Positions 40,873-48,720 of a DNA stretch of 50,338 nt are shown piece after piece (the stretch's first letter is position 1; each line of letters opens with the position of its first letter). Made by a program: the position numbers and the translations under genes. The stretch is from DATLMR01 sp035634255 (GTDB taxonomy: Bacteria; Acidobacteriota; Blastocatellia; UBA7656), in contig DASQDI010000145.1 of assembly GCA_035634255.1 (NCBI GenBank), positions 1 through 50,338 on the forward strand, given 5' to 3'. The notes under the pieces were generated by a model. It worked only from the letters and a program-made list of their open reading frames with translations. It did no database searches and was not told the origin of the DNA.

Positions 40873-42642
40873 TCAGCGGAGGGGCCAGAATACCGGCACC
40901 ATGAACAGTATGATCGCCATCAGGATCAAAGTCAGGAAAAAACCCACCTTCACGAAGTCCATGAATTTATACTTGCCCGGCCCGTAAACGAGCACGCAGG
41001 AGGGCTCGAAGGGGGTGACGAAAGAGACGGACGCGGCCAGCATGATCGCGATGGCGAAGGTCCGCTCGTTGGCCCCGAGGCGCTGCGCCGTCTCGAGCGC
41101 GACGGGCAGGACGACGAGGGCCGCCGCCGCGTTCGACATCGGCTGCGTCAGGACCATCGTGATGAGGAAGAAGCCCGCGAGGATGACGATCTCCCCGTAA
41201 GGTTGCAGGTTCGAGACGATGAGGTTCGCGAGGAACTGGGCCGCGCCCGTGTGTTTCTCGTCCATCGCCGTGCCGAAGGCCGTCATGCCTCCGATCAGGA
41301 GTATCAGCCTCCAGTCTATAAATTCGTAAGCCTCCTCGGTCGTGATGCAGCGGAAGAGGACCGTCAGGACCGCGGCCCCGAGGAAGGCTATCGAAAGCGG
41401 CACGAGCCCCAGCCCCCCGATTATTATCGCGGAGATGAAGAAGGCGAGCGTGTAGAACCCCTTGCTTTTTTTATAGAGCGCGGGCTTCAGCTCTTCCAGC
41501 ACCCAGAGGTCGGGGTGCCTCCGCAGGTCGTCCATCCGGTCGGCCGGCCCCTGGATCAGCAGCAGGTCCCCCATGCGCAGGCGGATGCGCCCTATCTTCT
41601 CCCGCAGGGGGTGGCCGTGCCGGTTTATCGCGAGCGCGACCATGCCGTAACGCGCGCGGAAGTTCGCCTCCTTCAGGGTGCTGTCTATCAGGTCCGACTG
41701 GGGGGTGACAATCGCTTCGATGATCTTGATCTCGTCGCTTTCGAGGTCGGTCAGCTTAACGTCGGCCTTGATCTCGATCCCGGCGGTCTCCTTGACCTTC
41801 ATCAGGTCCGAGACCATCCCTTCCACGAGGAGTACGTCCCCGGCCTCGATCCGCGTGCCCGAAGTGGGCAGGATCCTCTGCTGGCCGCGAAGGACTTCGA
41901 GCACGCGGAAGTCCATCTTCGACAGGTCCGACTCGAATATCCTCTGCCCGATCAGGTGAGAGTCGGGGACTACAATTATCTCGCTCAGGTACTCGCGCAT
42001 CGCGTACTCTTCGGTCAGGTTCTCGTCCCGGTGGTCGGGGAGGAGGCGCTGGCCGACGAGCATCATGTAGGCGATGCCCGTGACGACTATGATGAGGCCG
42101 ATGGGCGTGATCTCGAAGAGGCCGAGCGGCTCAAGGCCCGCCTTCGCGATGTAGCCGCTCACGGCCACGTTCGTCGAGGTGCCGATGAGCGTGCAGGTGC
42201 CGCCCAGTATCGAAGCGAAGGCGAGCGGCATGAGGAACTTCGACGCGCTGATCTTCGACTGCTTCGCCATGCCGATCACGGGCGGGACGAATATGGCGGT
42301 CGCCGTCGTGTTGTTCATGAAAGACGACACGCCGCCGACTATCGCCATAACGATGAGGATCAGGCGGTTCTTGCTCCCGCCCGCGACGATCTGGAGCTGC
42401 GCGCCGAGGGCGTCCATGATCCCGCTCCTCTGCAGGGCCCCGCTGATGACGAAGATCGAGGCGAGGATGATTATGATGTCATCGCTGAAGCCGCGGAAGG
42501 CTTCGCCCGGCGCAAGGATGCCCGTCAGCACGAGGGTCAGCAGCAGCAGCAGAGTTATTACGTCGACGGACAGCTTCTCCGACGCGAACAACGCGATGGC
42601 GATCACCAGCAGTCCCAGCACAATTGCTATTTGCATAGTCAT
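40873..42642 (-). CDS. SLC13/DASS-type carrier with two RCK_C (TrkA-C) domains
   Basis: This 589-residue inner-membrane carrier has two hydrophobic halves with the sodium/solute motifs of the SLC13 family (SFMNNTTATAIFVPPVIG, GTCTLIGTSTNV; second half TQPMSNAAAALVVLPVA and SFVTPFEPSCVL). Between them, about residues 205-385, are two RCK_C-like ligand-binding domains (EIIVVPDSHLIGQRIFESDL, ILPTSGTRIEAGDVLLVEG; RMGDLLLIQGPADRM). Such proteins transport sulfate, dicarboxylates or other anions; the exact substrate cannot be given. ATG 42642 touches the edge of repeat copy B; ATG 42636 is an alternative start. No strong ribosome binding site is seen because the repeat occupies that position. Confidence 0.92.
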   Translation of the reverse strand: MTMQIAIVLGLLVIAIALFASEKLSVDVITLLLLLTLVLTGILAPGEAFRGFSDDIIIILASIFVISGALQRSGIMDALGAQLQIVAGGSKNRLILIVMAIVGGVSSFMNNTTATAIFVPPVIGMAKQSKISASKFLMPLAFASILGGTCTLIGTSTNVAVSGYIAKAGLEPLGLFEITPIGLIIVVTGIAYMMLVGQRLLPDHRDENLTEEYAMREYLSEIIVVPDSHLIGQRIFESDLSKMDFRVLEVLRGQQRILPTSGTRIEAGDVLLVEGMVSDLMKVKETAGIEIKADVKLTDLESDEIKIIEAIVTPQSDLIDSTLKEANFRARYGMVALAINRHGHPLREKIGRIRLRMGDLLLIQGPADRMDDLRRHPDLWVLEELKPALYKKSKGFYTLAFFISAIIIGGLGLVPLSIAFLGAAVLTVLFRCITTEEAYEFIDWRLILLIGGMTAFGTAMDEKHTGAAQFLANLIVSNLQPYGEIVILAGFFLITMVLTQPMSNAAAALVVLPVALETAQRLGANERTFAIAIMLAASVSFVTPFEPSCVLVYGPGKYKFMDFVKVGFFLTLILMAIILFMVPVFWPLR

Positions 42643-42732
42643 CAGGGGTCAGGGGCCGGGATTCAGGGTTCAGTGAAGGGAGGGGATTCTATAAAGAGAG
42701 CCTCTCATCACCCCCGGCCCCTGACGCTCCTC
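42640..42732. repeat. Dispersed heptad-arm element, copy B
   Basis: This short 93-bp copy exactly fills the space between the esterase gene and the SLC13 carrier gene (both minus strand). The left arm begins CATCAGGGGTCAGGGGCCGG; the right arm is CACCCCCGGCCCCTGAC (42709-42725). Between them is the core GGGATTCTATAAAGAGAG (42683-42700). The right arm encodes the last residues (RSVRGRG) and stop of the esterase; the left edge overlaps the carrier's first ATG. Confidence 0.8.
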
Positions 42733-44276
42733 CCTTGTTCGACGGCCCGGAGCATCTCGTCCATCATCTGGCGCTGGGTCAGCCCGAGCCAGCAGTGGCC
42801 TTTGCCGGGGCCGTAAGCGATCCTCCCCCTGAACGGCGGGGAGGCTTTAGACAGAAAGCCATCGAGCAGGTGGACCGCGTTATTGAGAAAGTAATTGTCC
42901 GCTTCGCCGACCCAGATGTTTATCTTCCCGCCCAGCTTCGGCGCGAGCGCGCCCCAGTTCTTCTCAAGCACCAGGCGCAGGTCGTACTTCTTCCAGCTCT
43001 CGAGCACGCTCTGATCGATCTCGCCGGTCTTCGGGTCCCAGAGCGGCACGGGCCTGCCGTCCGCGCCGCGCGGCCCGTAAGCCGCATTCCACGCGCCCCA
43101 CTGGCCGCCCGACATGGCCCAGCTGTCGCCCGCGCCCATAACGTTTTCGAGCTGAAGCTCGTGGCGCATGGTGAAGCGCGTATCGCCGGAGAGGTCGCGG
43201 GCGCTCGGGCGCTCGAAGCCGTGCCTGTTCAAGTAGGCGTTCTTATCCGAGTAGATGTCGACGAGCTGGAAGGCGCGGAAATCGACCCCGTCCGGGCAGT
43301 AGGACCACGTGCCGTTGAAGTAATCGGGGTAGAAGATCTGAAGCGCGAGCGACACCCACCCGCCGGTCGAGCCCCCGTCGAGCACGCGGGCGTAAGGCTC
43401 GCCCACGCCCCGGAAATTCTTCTCGACGTACGGGATCAACTCTTCGGTGAGCGCCCTGCCGTACGGGCCGTTGTTGTCGGAGTCGATCTGGTAGGAGTCG
43501 CCGAAAGGCCCGTCGCCGTCCAGGTGGAGCAGGATCATCTGCGGCGCGTCGGCCGCGCTCCATGTCCTTTGGAACTCGGAGCCGGGGCTGAGCATGTCCC
43601 CCACTTCCGTGAAGCGGTCCCCGTAGCCTCCGATGTGGACGCGCAGGGGGTACTTCCTGGAAGGCTCGGCCGCGTAGCTTCGCGGCAGAATTATACCGGC
43701 GCGAAGGTAGATCGGCCGGCCGTGAAATCTGCTCAGCAGTTCCGACCTCAGCTTCACGTACCTGAGGTGCTCCGTCTCCGCGGGCAGTTCTTCGGGCGGG
43801 ACCTTCTGCCTGAGCGTGACGTTGATCGTCCCGCCGCCCGCCGGGTCGACCCGCGCCTTTTCGACGCCGCTGTAGAGGTTGCCCGGCGCGTTTACCGACT
43901 TGAGGTCTCTGTTCGTATCGAGTATGGCCTGAACGAAATACTCTCCCGCGCGCACCTTGGAGAGGTTTTCGACCGGGAAGCCCGCGGCGCTTTCGTCGAT
44001 GACGACCTGAGCGCCGGGCCTGAAATCCTTAACGTCGCGGGCGAACACCGGGGGGGCGTCCATGCCGGTCCTGCCGACGGAGAGCCTCGGCTCCTGCTGC
44101 CCCGATTTACCGAGCACGACGAAGAGCCGCCCGGAGAGGGGGCCGTCGGCCGCCCCTTCGGCGAGCGTGATCTGAAATTTTAACGGGGCGGGCTTCGGGT
44201 CCGATTTGGCGGACAGAGCGAAGGCGCACGCGAGCAGAGCGGTGAAGAGAGCTAGCGCACCTGTTCTTCTTATCAT
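42708..44276 (-). CDS. Exported alpha/beta hydrolase, putative esterase
   Basis: This 522-residue exported hydrolase is started at 44276, four bases after GGGAGA, followed by a signal peptide (GALALFTALLACAFALSA). An N-terminal beta domain (about 25-190) precedes an esterase-D-like alpha/beta-hydrolase domain: RKYPLRVHIGGYGDRF, LLHLDGDGPFGDSYQ, the nucleophile elbow GGSTGGW, the probable acid in WVGEADNYF and the His in GPGKGHCW. It likely acts on esters outside the cytoplasm; the substrate is unknown. The last seven residues and stop codon are supplied by repeat copy B. Confidence 0.82.
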   Translation of the reverse strand: MIRRTGALALFTALLACAFALSAKSDPKPAPLKFQITLAEGAADGPLSGRLFVVLGKSGQQEPRLSVGRTGMDAPPVFARDVKDFRPGAQVVIDESAAGFPVENLSKVRAGEYFVQAILDTNRDLKSVNAPGNLYSGVEKARVDPAGGGTINVTLRQKVPPEELPAETEHLRYVKLRSELLSRFHGRPIYLRAGIILPRSYAAEPSRKYPLRVHIGGYGDRFTEVGDMLSPGSEFQRTWSAADAPQMILLHLDGDGPFGDSYQIDSDNNGPYGRALTEELIPYVEKNFRGVGEPYARVLDGGSTGGWVSLALQIFYPDYFNGTWSYCPDGVDFRAFQLVDIYSDKNAYLNRHGFERPSARDLSGDTRFTMRHELQLENVMGAGDSWAMSGGQWGAWNAAYGPRGADGRPVPLWDPKTGEIDQSVLESWKKYDLRLVLEKNWGALAPKLGGKINIWVGEADNYFLNNAVHLLDGFLSKASPPFRGRIAYGPGKGHCWLGLTQRQMMDEMLRAVEQGRSVRGRG

Positions 44277-44301
44277 TGATTCTCCCTGCCTGACAGGACA
44301 G

Positions 44302-45042
44302 CTATTCCGGGCGAACCAGCGAGCCGGGGTCGAGCAGTTCAACGAGCGCGGCAACCGCGCGCTCGACAGCCACCTCTTCTTTGGACTCGACGGTAATCTT
44401 CACGCGGTAGTCGTCGCGCGTGAAGGTGGGATAAGAGCCGATCTCCACGTCCGGGTGCGCGGCGGCCACGCTCTGTAGCTGGAGAGCTATGTCGAATTCA
44501 TCCTCGCGCGTGTAAAGGGCCCGCGAGTGAAACGGCTCGGCGCGAAACCTGTGGCGGATGGCCTCGAACTTACTGCGGAAAAGCTCGGGCACTCCCGGCA
44601 GCACGTAGACGTTCTCGGTCGCGAGGACGGGCCAGCGCAGGCCCTCGTCGCGGATCAGCTCGGAGCCCTCGGGGGTGTCTGCCATGCGCAACCGCGTCTC
44701 GTCCGCGCCTTCGCCGAAGTACCCGCGGATCATGGCCGCGAGTTCCGGGTGTCGCACGACCGGGCGGTCGAAAGCGCGGGCCACCCCTTCAATCGTCACG
44801 TCGTCGTGCGTGGGACCGACCCCGCCCGACGTGAAGACGAAGTCGAAGGCGGCCGAGCACTCGCGCACGGAGCGGGCGATCTCCCCCACGTCATCGGGGA
44901 TTATGTCCACACGGCGCAGCGCCACGCCCAGGCCGTACAGCTCTTTTATGAGGAAGCTGGCGTTCCTGTCCTCGCTCTTGCCCGTGAGAATCTCGTTGCC
45001 GATCACCACGACCGCCGCCGTCTTCTGTCGCATAGCAGACAT
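44302..45042 (-). CDS. CinA N-terminal-type molybdopterin-binding domain protein
   Basis: This 246-residue cytosolic protein consists only of the MoCF-like (molybdopterin-binding) domain of CinA: VVVIGNEILTGKSEDRNASF, TSGGVGPTHDDVTIEGVARA and VYVLPGVPELF. The C-terminal NMN deamidase domain of full-length CinA is absent. The N-terminal domain of some homologues has ADP-ribose pyrophosphatase activity, so a nucleotide-repair role is possible. GGAAAG lies a few bases before the ATG. Divergent from the propeller gene at 45292, with repeat copy C in between. Confidence 0.87.
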   Translation of the reverse strand: MSAMRQKTAAVVVIGNEILTGKSEDRNASFLIKELYGLGVALRRVDIIPDDVGEIARSVRECSAAFDFVFTSGGVGPTHDDVTIEGVARAFDRPVVRHPELAAMIRGYFGEGADETRLRMADTPEGSELIRDEGLRWPVLATENVYVLPGVPELFRSKFEAIRHRFRAEPFHSRALYTREDEFDIALQLQSVAAAHPDVEIGSYPTFTRDDYRVKITVESKEEVAVERAVAALVELLDPGSLVRPE

Positions 45043-45073
45043 ATTAACTTTCCATATCGAAGTAGAGCAATGG

Positions 45074-45233
45074 ACATCAGGGGTCAGTGGCCGGGGGCCG
45101 GGGGCCGGGGCTGCCGCCCGAGATCGCGGTTTACTCGAAAGTGATTCTTTAAAGAGAAGGGATTCTGTAAAGAGAGTCTAAGGCGCTCCTTCCTTAGCCC
45201 CTGACCCCTGGCTCCTGACCCCTGACCCCTGAT
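45074..45233. repeat. Dispersed heptad-arm element, copy C (longest)
   Basis: This is the most complete copy. The left arm CATCAGGGGTCAGTGGCC plus GGGGGCC repeats runs to about 45111; the right arm (45197-45230) has CCCCTGACCCCTGG and CCTGACCCCTGACCCCTG. The centre carries two 18-bp units in tandem, GTGATTCTTTAAAGAGAA (45141-45158) and GGGATTCTGTAAAGAGAG (45159-45176), preceded by GTTTACTCGAAA. It lies between the divergent CinA-like and propeller genes. Confidence 0.82.
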
Positions 45234-45238
45234 AAAAT
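45230..45238 (+). promoter_or_regulatory. Extended -10 at the edge of repeat copy C
   Basis: TGATAAAAT (TGn plus TAAAAT) begins in the last heptad of copy C and lies 53 bases before the propeller gene start. If used, the element supplies part of that promoter. Confidence 0.4.
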
Positions 45239-45291
45239 CCTGTCGCCTAAAACCCCTCTGACACCTTCGGCGGAATTGAAAGGAGTATTAA

Positions 45292-46815
45292 ATGCGTCTG
45301 AGGATTTCCCTTACTGCCTGCGCAGTCGCTTTGCAACTGATCGGAGCGTCTCTTCCCTCGGGCCTTTCGGCGGGCGGGCCGTCGGGCTCCGGGCTCGCGC
45401 TGGCGCAGCGCAAGGGCGCGAAAGCCATCGCGAGCAATGGCCGCATCGCCCCGACCGACTGGCCTATGTACGGGCGCGACCTCGAAGGCTCGCACTACAA
45501 CCCCGCGGAAAAGATTTTGACGCCCGCGACCGTTCCGAGGCTGAAGCCGAAATGGGTCTTCGAGACCGGGGCAGATGTCAGCTCGCAGCCGACCGTAATC
45601 AACGGGGTCGTCTATTTCGGCTCGTGGGACGGCAAGCAGTACGCGGTCGACGCGAAGACCGGGAATAAGGTATGGGAGTTCGAAGCGGGGCTCCCTTCGC
45701 GCAGCGGGTCGGCCTACGCGGACGGGACGCTCTACTTCGGGGACGCGGCCGGGCGACTCTACGCGCTCGACGCGAAGACCGGGGCCGAGAAGTGGAAGGT
45801 CAAGATCGACCCCCACCCCGGCAACATCGCCACGAGCGCGCCGATCTACCACGACGGGCGCGTATTCATAGGCGTGTCGTCGCGCGAAGAGATGATGATG
45901 CTCGGCAACCCCAAGTACGAGTGCTGCACTTTCCGGGGGGGAGTCGCGGCCTTCGACGCTAAGACGGGGGCGCAGGTCTGGCGCTTCTACACCGTGCCCG
46001 TGCCTGCCACGGAGCAGGGCAAGGACGAGAAGGGCCGCAGAATCATGGGGCCTTCGGGCGTCGGCGTCTGGTCGACCGTCTCCATCCACCCCGCGGCGAA
46101 GCGGCTCTACTTTACGACCGGCAACGAATACACCAATCCGGGCTCCCCTTACTCCGATTCGATCATCGCGCTCGAACTCGACACGGGCAAGCTGGTCTGG
46201 TCCTACAAGGCGAAGGCCAAGGACATGTGGAATGCCAACTGCCTCTCCAAGCCGGACGGGTGCGACGAGGATTACGACTTCGGGACCATCCCGATCTCGT
46301 TCAAAGGCCCGAAGGGGAAGCAGCTCATCGGCGCGGGGGCCAAGAGCGGATGGTTCTACGCTCTGGACCCGAAAGACGGCAAAGAGGTTTGGAAGACTGA
46401 GGTGGGGCCGGGCGGGCTGCTCGGCGGCATCGAGTTCGGCGCATCGACGGATGGCGAGCGGGTCTACGTCGGCATCTCGAATCACCCGAAGCAGGGCTCG
46501 GTCTCCGCGCTCGACGGCGCGACGGGCAGGATAATCTGGCAGACGAAGAGCCCGGACGGTAAGTCCAACTTCGGCCCGATCACCGTCACCGGCACGGGCA
46601 GCGACAAGCTCGTGTGGGCGGGCTCGTCGGGCAACTTCATTCGCGCCTACGACGCGAAGGACGGGAAGATCGTCTGGGAATTCGACACGGGCGGGGCGGT
46701 CGGGGGCGGCCCGACGGTCGTGGACGGAGTCCTCTACATCGGCTCCGGCTACCAGAACCTTCGGATCGGGAAGAGGAACAACAAGCTCTATGCCTTCTCG
46801 ATTGACGGGAAGTGA
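45292..46815 (+). CDS. Exported PQQ-type propeller protein, polyvinyl-alcohol-dehydrogenase-like
   Basis: This 507-residue exported protein has a signal peptide (LTACAVALQLIGASLPSGLS). Its propeller blades are clear: TDWPMYGRDLEGSHYNPAE, TVINGVVYFGSWDGKQYAVD, GTLYFGDAAGRLYALDAKTG and ALDGATGRIIWQTKSP. The segment KYECCTFRGGVAAFDAKTG contains adjacent cysteines, the vicinal pair typical of PQQ alcohol dehydrogenases and their polyvinyl-alcohol-dehydrogenase relatives. It may therefore bind PQQ and oxidise an alcohol in the periplasm, but no haem-c CxxCH is present. AAGGAG stands seven bases before the ATG. It is preceded by repeat copy C. Confidence 0.85.
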   Translation: MRLRISLTACAVALQLIGASLPSGLSAGGPSGSGLALAQRKGAKAIASNGRIAPTDWPMYGRDLEGSHYNPAEKILTPATVPRLKPKWVFETGADVSSQPTVINGVVYFGSWDGKQYAVDAKTGNKVWEFEAGLPSRSGSAYADGTLYFGDAAGRLYALDAKTGAEKWKVKIDPHPGNIATSAPIYHDGRVFIGVSSREEMMMLGNPKYECCTFRGGVAAFDAKTGAQVWRFYTVPVPATEQGKDEKGRRIMGPSGVGVWSTVSIHPAAKRLYFTTGNEYTNPGSPYSDSIIALELDTGKLVWSYKAKAKDMWNANCLSKPDGCDEDYDFGTIPISFKGPKGKQLIGAGAKSGWFYALDPKDGKEVWKTEVGPGGLLGGIEFGASTDGERVYVGISNHPKQGSVSALDGATGRIIWQTKSPDGKSNFGPITVTGTGSDKLVWAGSSGNFIRAYDAKDGKIVWEFDTGGAVGGGPTVVDGVLYIGSGYQNLRIGKRNNKLYAFSIDGK

Positions 46816-46822
46816 ACAACGA

Positions 46823-46889
46823 CGAGTGACGGGCGAGGTCCGGGAAGGGGCGCGGCGCGATTAAGAACCCTTTCCGCCCCCGTCACTCG
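46823..46889. terminator. Bidirectional inverted repeat between convergent genes
   Basis: CGAGTGACGGG (46823-46833) is perfectly complementary to CCCGTCACTCG (46879-46889), with a partly paired interior (CGGGAAGGG with CCCTTTCCG). It fills the gap between the propeller gene and the convergent CxxCH/NTF2-like gene. Confidence 0.6.
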
Positions 46890-46902
46890 CCGCGCATCGC
46901 TT

Positions 46903-47595
46903 CTACGGGATGCGGCTGATGTGCGTGGCGACGACTCGCCAGCGCCCATCCCGGTTCATCCAAACGTTCGTTTCGCGGTAAGCGCCGCTGATGTCCTGCC
47001 CCTGATAAGCCCCCTTGAGAGTCCACCGGGCCGAGACGACTGCCGTGTTCGCGTTGACCCTGAAAGAGAACTCGTCAACGCCGTAAGAATCGACCGTCAG
47101 GGCTTTCATCTCGGAGACGTACTGCGCTTTGCCCGTGACGCGGCCCTGCTCGTCGGTGGCTAAAAAATCGTCCGCGAGCAGCTTGTTGAGCGCCGCCTCG
47201 TCGCGCCCTTTCACCGCCTCCATCCACTGGCGTTCGAGCGCCATCAACTCCTGCTCGACGGGTGAGGCGGGCGCTTTCCCGGCCGGCTTCACTTCGTCGG
47301 GCTTGCTCTGAGGCCCCGGCTCTGTCTTACCGCCCGAGTCCGCGGGCTTGTAATCGGCGAGCCAGTCGGGGTTGACGGCGTCGGCGTTGCGTCGCACCTT
47401 TTCGTTCACCAGCCACTGGCCCCGGTCGTTCCATGGCGGGCCGCCTTCGGGGTCGACGTGACAGAACGTGCAGTCTTTCGCCCCGAACTTGCGGGCCTTC
47501 ACCACGAAGGGCGGGTACCCCATCGCCTGCCCCGCGAGCGAGACGATCACGCTCGCCATGAAAACGGATGCGATTAAAAGCTTGGCCTTCTTCAA
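46903..47595 (-). CDS. Exported fusion of a CxxCH segment and an NTF2-like (DUF4440) domain
   Basis: This 230-residue exported protein has a TTG start at 47595, chosen because AGGAG stands seven bases upstream and a signal peptide follows directly (KKAKLLIASVFMASVIVSLA). The frame is open to 47703 with an ATG at 47640, which is a weaker start. The mature N-terminus has a single CTFCH, a c-type haem motif, with PPWNDRGQWL. A Pro/Lys-rich linker (about 95-130) leads to an NTF2-like domain (EQELMALERQWMEAVKGRDE, LLADDFLATDEQG, NANTAVVSARWTLKGAY, RDGRWRVVATHIS). The combination of a mono-haem-like segment and an NTF2 fold is unusual; function unknown. Confidence 0.78.
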   Translation of the reverse strand: MKKAKLLIASVFMASVIVSLAGQAMGYPPFVVKARKFGAKDCTFCHVDPEGGPPWNDRGQWLVNEKVRRNADAVNPDWLADYKPADSGGKTEPGPQSKPDEVKPAGKAPASPVEQELMALERQWMEAVKGRDEAALNKLLADDFLATDEQGRVTGKAQYVSEMKALTVDSYGVDEFSFRVNANTAVVSARWTLKGAYQGQDISGAYRETNVWMNRDGRWRVVATHISRIP

Positions 47596-47720
47596 CCCGG
47601 TTCTCCTGTCCTTAATCGTGCGGGCGACTGCAATTATCATACGCGGGCGAATGCGCGGGCAAGCGGATCGACGCGCGCCTATAAAAATTGCGCCCGGATA
47701 CATTCAGACGCCGCCCGAGG

Positions 47721-48488
47721 CTACCGCGCGCAGGTGAGCGCGCGGCCCCCGTCTATGCTGACCGTCTCGCCCGTGATCCAGCCCGCCTTGCCCGAGGCGA
47801 GAAAATATATCAGCTCGGCCACCTCCCGCGGGTCGCCCACACGCCCGAGCGGGTGCGTGCTCTTGCCGTGTTCCAGAAAAGCCTCGTAAGCCTCCTCGCT
47901 CATCCCGCCCGAGCGGTGCAGGCCGCTCACGACCACTCCGGGGTTGACGGCGTTGACCCGTACCCCTTTGGGCGCGAGCTCGAGCGCCGCGCAGCGGGTC
48001 AACTGATCCACCGCCGCCTTGCTCACGCAGTACGCGAGCACGTTGGGGAAGGCGCGCAGCCCGGTCACGCTCGACACGTTCACGATGTTCCCGCGCGACT
48101 GTTCGAGGTGCGGCACCGCCAGCTTCATCAGGAGGAAGACCGAGCGGAGGTTGATGTCCATCATCTCGTCCCATGAATCGAGCGACGTGCTCTCGATGCT
48201 CCCGCTCTTGAGGATCCCCGCCGAATTGACGAGGCAATCGAGCCCCCCCATCAACTCGACCGCGCGCGCCATGCAGTACTCGGCCTGCTCTGCGCTCGCG
48301 AGGTCCGCCTGTATGATGAAGGCGTCGTCCGCGAATGCGTCGGCCACGTCGGCCAGAACGCTTTCGCGGCGGCCGGCCAGGGCGACCGTCGCGCCCGCTT
48401 CGAGGAACATCTCCGCCGTCGCGCGCCCGATCCCGCTCGACGCGCCCGTGACCAGCACTCTCTTCCGTGCAATCGTCTCTTCGCTCAT
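47721..48488 (-). CDS. Short-chain dehydrogenase/reductase (SDR)
   Basis: This 255-residue classical SDR has the cofactor motif TGASSGIG (14-21), NSAG (88-91), catalytic Ser140, Tyr153 and Lys157 (AYCVSKAA), and the C-terminal WITGETVSIDGG. Basic residues at the end of the second strand (LAGRRES) suggest NADP(H). The substrate cannot be assigned. It is on the same strand as the CxxCH/NTF2 gene, 125 bp upstream of it, and divergent from the porin gene. Confidence 0.93.
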   Translation of the reverse strand: MSEETIARKRVLVTGASSGIGRATAEMFLEAGATVALAGRRESVLADVADAFADDAFIIQADLASAEQAEYCMARAVELMGGLDCLVNSAGILKSGSIESTSLDSWDEMMDINLRSVFLLMKLAVPHLEQSRGNIVNVSSVTGLRAFPNVLAYCVSKAAVDQLTRCAALELAPKGVRVNAVNPGVVVSGLHRSGGMSEEAYEAFLEHGKSTHPLGRVGDPREVAELIYFLASGKAGWITGETVSIDGGRALTCAR

Positions 48489-48720
48489 AATCTCATCCGC
48501 CTTTTTCGATCACCGAAAGTCTCCATGCCGCGTCGCCCGAACGCAAGCTCTTAACACGAAACATTCTGTTAACGTCCCGATTACCAAACGTGTTTACATC
48601 CCCCGGCTAATCATTTACAAATTACGAATCGAACCGGGGCGTTTCGATAGTTGCGGCTCAGTCACACTCGCCGTGTAATCCCTGCCCGGCAGAAAAATTA
48701 ATCCAGCGAAGGGAACTCTT

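Noticed and set aside
40798..42816. 672-codon plus-strand frame opposite the SLC13 carrier.
   Set aside because: Highly charged, HDEQR-rich shadow of membrane-protein codons; no start signal.
45074..45233. Possible CRISPR array because of regularly spaced repeats.
   Set aside because: The repeated units are 7-bp heptads in direct tandem and inverted arms, without unique spacers of CRISPR size or cas genes.
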